Part shown: positions 63,660 to 64,000 of the stretch, piece by piece
Position numbering within the stretch: position 1 is the stretch's first letter
How the letters are laid out: each line of letters opens with the position of its first letter
NCBI GenBank assembly: GCA_030760725.1
Contig: JASWHV010000007.1
Span: 27,791,324 to 27,855,323, forward strand
Direction: 5' to 3'
Length of the DNA stretch: 64,000 nt
From: Neostapfia colusana
Lineage: Eukaryota; Streptophyta; Magnoliopsida; Poales; Poaceae
Notes under the pieces: model-generated
Told to the model about the DNA's origin: nothing
Databases searched by the model: none
What the model saw: the letters and a program-made list of their open reading frames with translations, nothing else
Program-made: the position numbers and the translations under genes

Positions 63660-64000
63660 GTCGCCCCGACCATCTCCAACGTGAAGCTCTACCACGTGTT
63701 GATCGATAGCGGGGCATTACTCAGCGTTATCAGCCTCACAGCCTTCAAGAAGTTGCAAATCCCTATGTCCCAGCTTACCCCCTCGAGACCATTCTCGGGG
63801 GTAGGTCGGGACCCAATCTTCCCATGTGGTAGCATCTCCCTCCCGGTGACATTCCGGATGCGTGAGAACTACCGTATGGAAAGCGTCGTCCTCGACGTTG
63901 CGGAGGTCAGCCTCCCCTTCAATGCCATAATCGGCAGGCCAGTCCTGTATCTGTTCATGGCGGTAGCCCACTACGGCTACTTAGTCCTGGAGAAGCCAAC
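63660..64000 (+). CDS. Element G pol, protease region (partial, runs off the window)
   Basis: An uninterrupted frame of about 113 codons with no internal ATG near its start: APTISNVKLYHVLIDSGALL, then LTAFKKLQIP, LTPSRPFSGVG, FPCGSISLPVTF, VVLDVAEVSLPFNAIIGRP and VAHYGYLVLEKP. This is the aspartic protease of Tat-group gypsy elements, with the catalytic Asp in LIDSGA and the IIGRP flap-side motif. It should cleave gag-pol in the particle. No stop or frameshift is visible, in contrast to the other pols here, but the frame entering from gag is lost upstream. Minus-strand ORFs over the same stretch are shadows. Confidence 0.88.

Larger units (their letters stand above)
14305..64000. mobile_element. 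CACTA-E, a very large CACTA transposon with nested insertions (right end not in window)
   Basis: The left end at 14305 reads CACTACTACAACAAG and is followed by about 540 bases of CAGGCGG-type subterminal motifs. Inward lie a minus-strand gene with Transposase_24/TNP1-like and Ulp1-like parts, a SUMO-E2-like pseudogene, and a plus-strand TNP2 gene. Divergent genes of this kind are normal for CACTA elements. Four LTR retroelements split it: F, H, A (with B, C and a Copia fragment inside) and G. Without them the visible part would be roughly 10 kb. The preceding CTT (14302-14304) would be its target duplication. That all these pieces form one element is inferred from their colinear order and the restored exons. 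Confidence 0.75.

Overview
The window looks like intergenic plant DNA, most likely from a grass (Poaceae). It is a dense stack of nested transposable elements, and I see no free-standing host gene. The clues are GC-rich Tat-type LTRs, Ty3/gypsy elements with 2-4 kb LTRs and initiator-Met tRNA primer sites, Copia LTRs, and two CACTA DNA transposons. Almost every coding region carries stops or frameshifts. Family names rest on motifs and architecture recognised by eye; no database search was run.

Left part, 1-14304. An old Copia element has gag at 2691, integrase, reverse transcriptase and RNase H at 9941-12872, and its 3' LTR at 12893-13251. Its leader is interrupted by a gypsy LTR (C2, 1-2623). 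Its gag-pol border is interrupted by a CACTA transposon (CACTA-I, 3620-9937). CACTA-I carries a decayed TNP2 transposase on the minus strand and has itself received a gypsy LTR fragment (D, 3951-6350).

Right part, 14305-64000. One very large CACTA element (CACTA-E) starts at 14305 and runs off the right edge. Its genes are divergent. A minus-strand gene (28134 down to 15014) combines a Transposase_24/TNP1-like region with a Ulp1-type SUMO-protease C-terminus. A plus-strand TNP2 gene starts near 61250. Between them lies a five-exon decayed copy of a SUMO-conjugating enzyme (SCE1/UBC9-like). Four LTR insertions split these genes: Tat-lineage element F (15787-24190, TSD GGAGG), solo LTR H (26590-27814), gypsy element A (30158-58768, TSD GGGTG) and Tat-like element G (62036 to past the edge).

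Inside A's 3' LTR sit gypsy element B (37821-46915), a Copia LTR fragment (57851-58586) and, inside that fragment, minus-strand gypsy element C (46916-57850). A large deletion fused B's 3' LTR to C's integrase at 46915/46916. Removing A by its target duplication restores SCE1 exon 1 and its 5' splice site, which independently supports the nesting model.

Most interesting points: (1) one CACTA element carries both a SUMO-conjugating-enzyme copy and a Ulp1-like domain; (2) A, B and C encode an extra ORF upstream of pol with a dsRNA-binding-like alpha-beta-beta-beta-alpha pattern and a coiled coil, intact in A although A's pol has at least nine stops; (3) F has a spliced antisense coiled-coil gene with its own TATA-like box and poly(A) signal; (4) G-box arrays recur in the LTRs of three Tat-like families.
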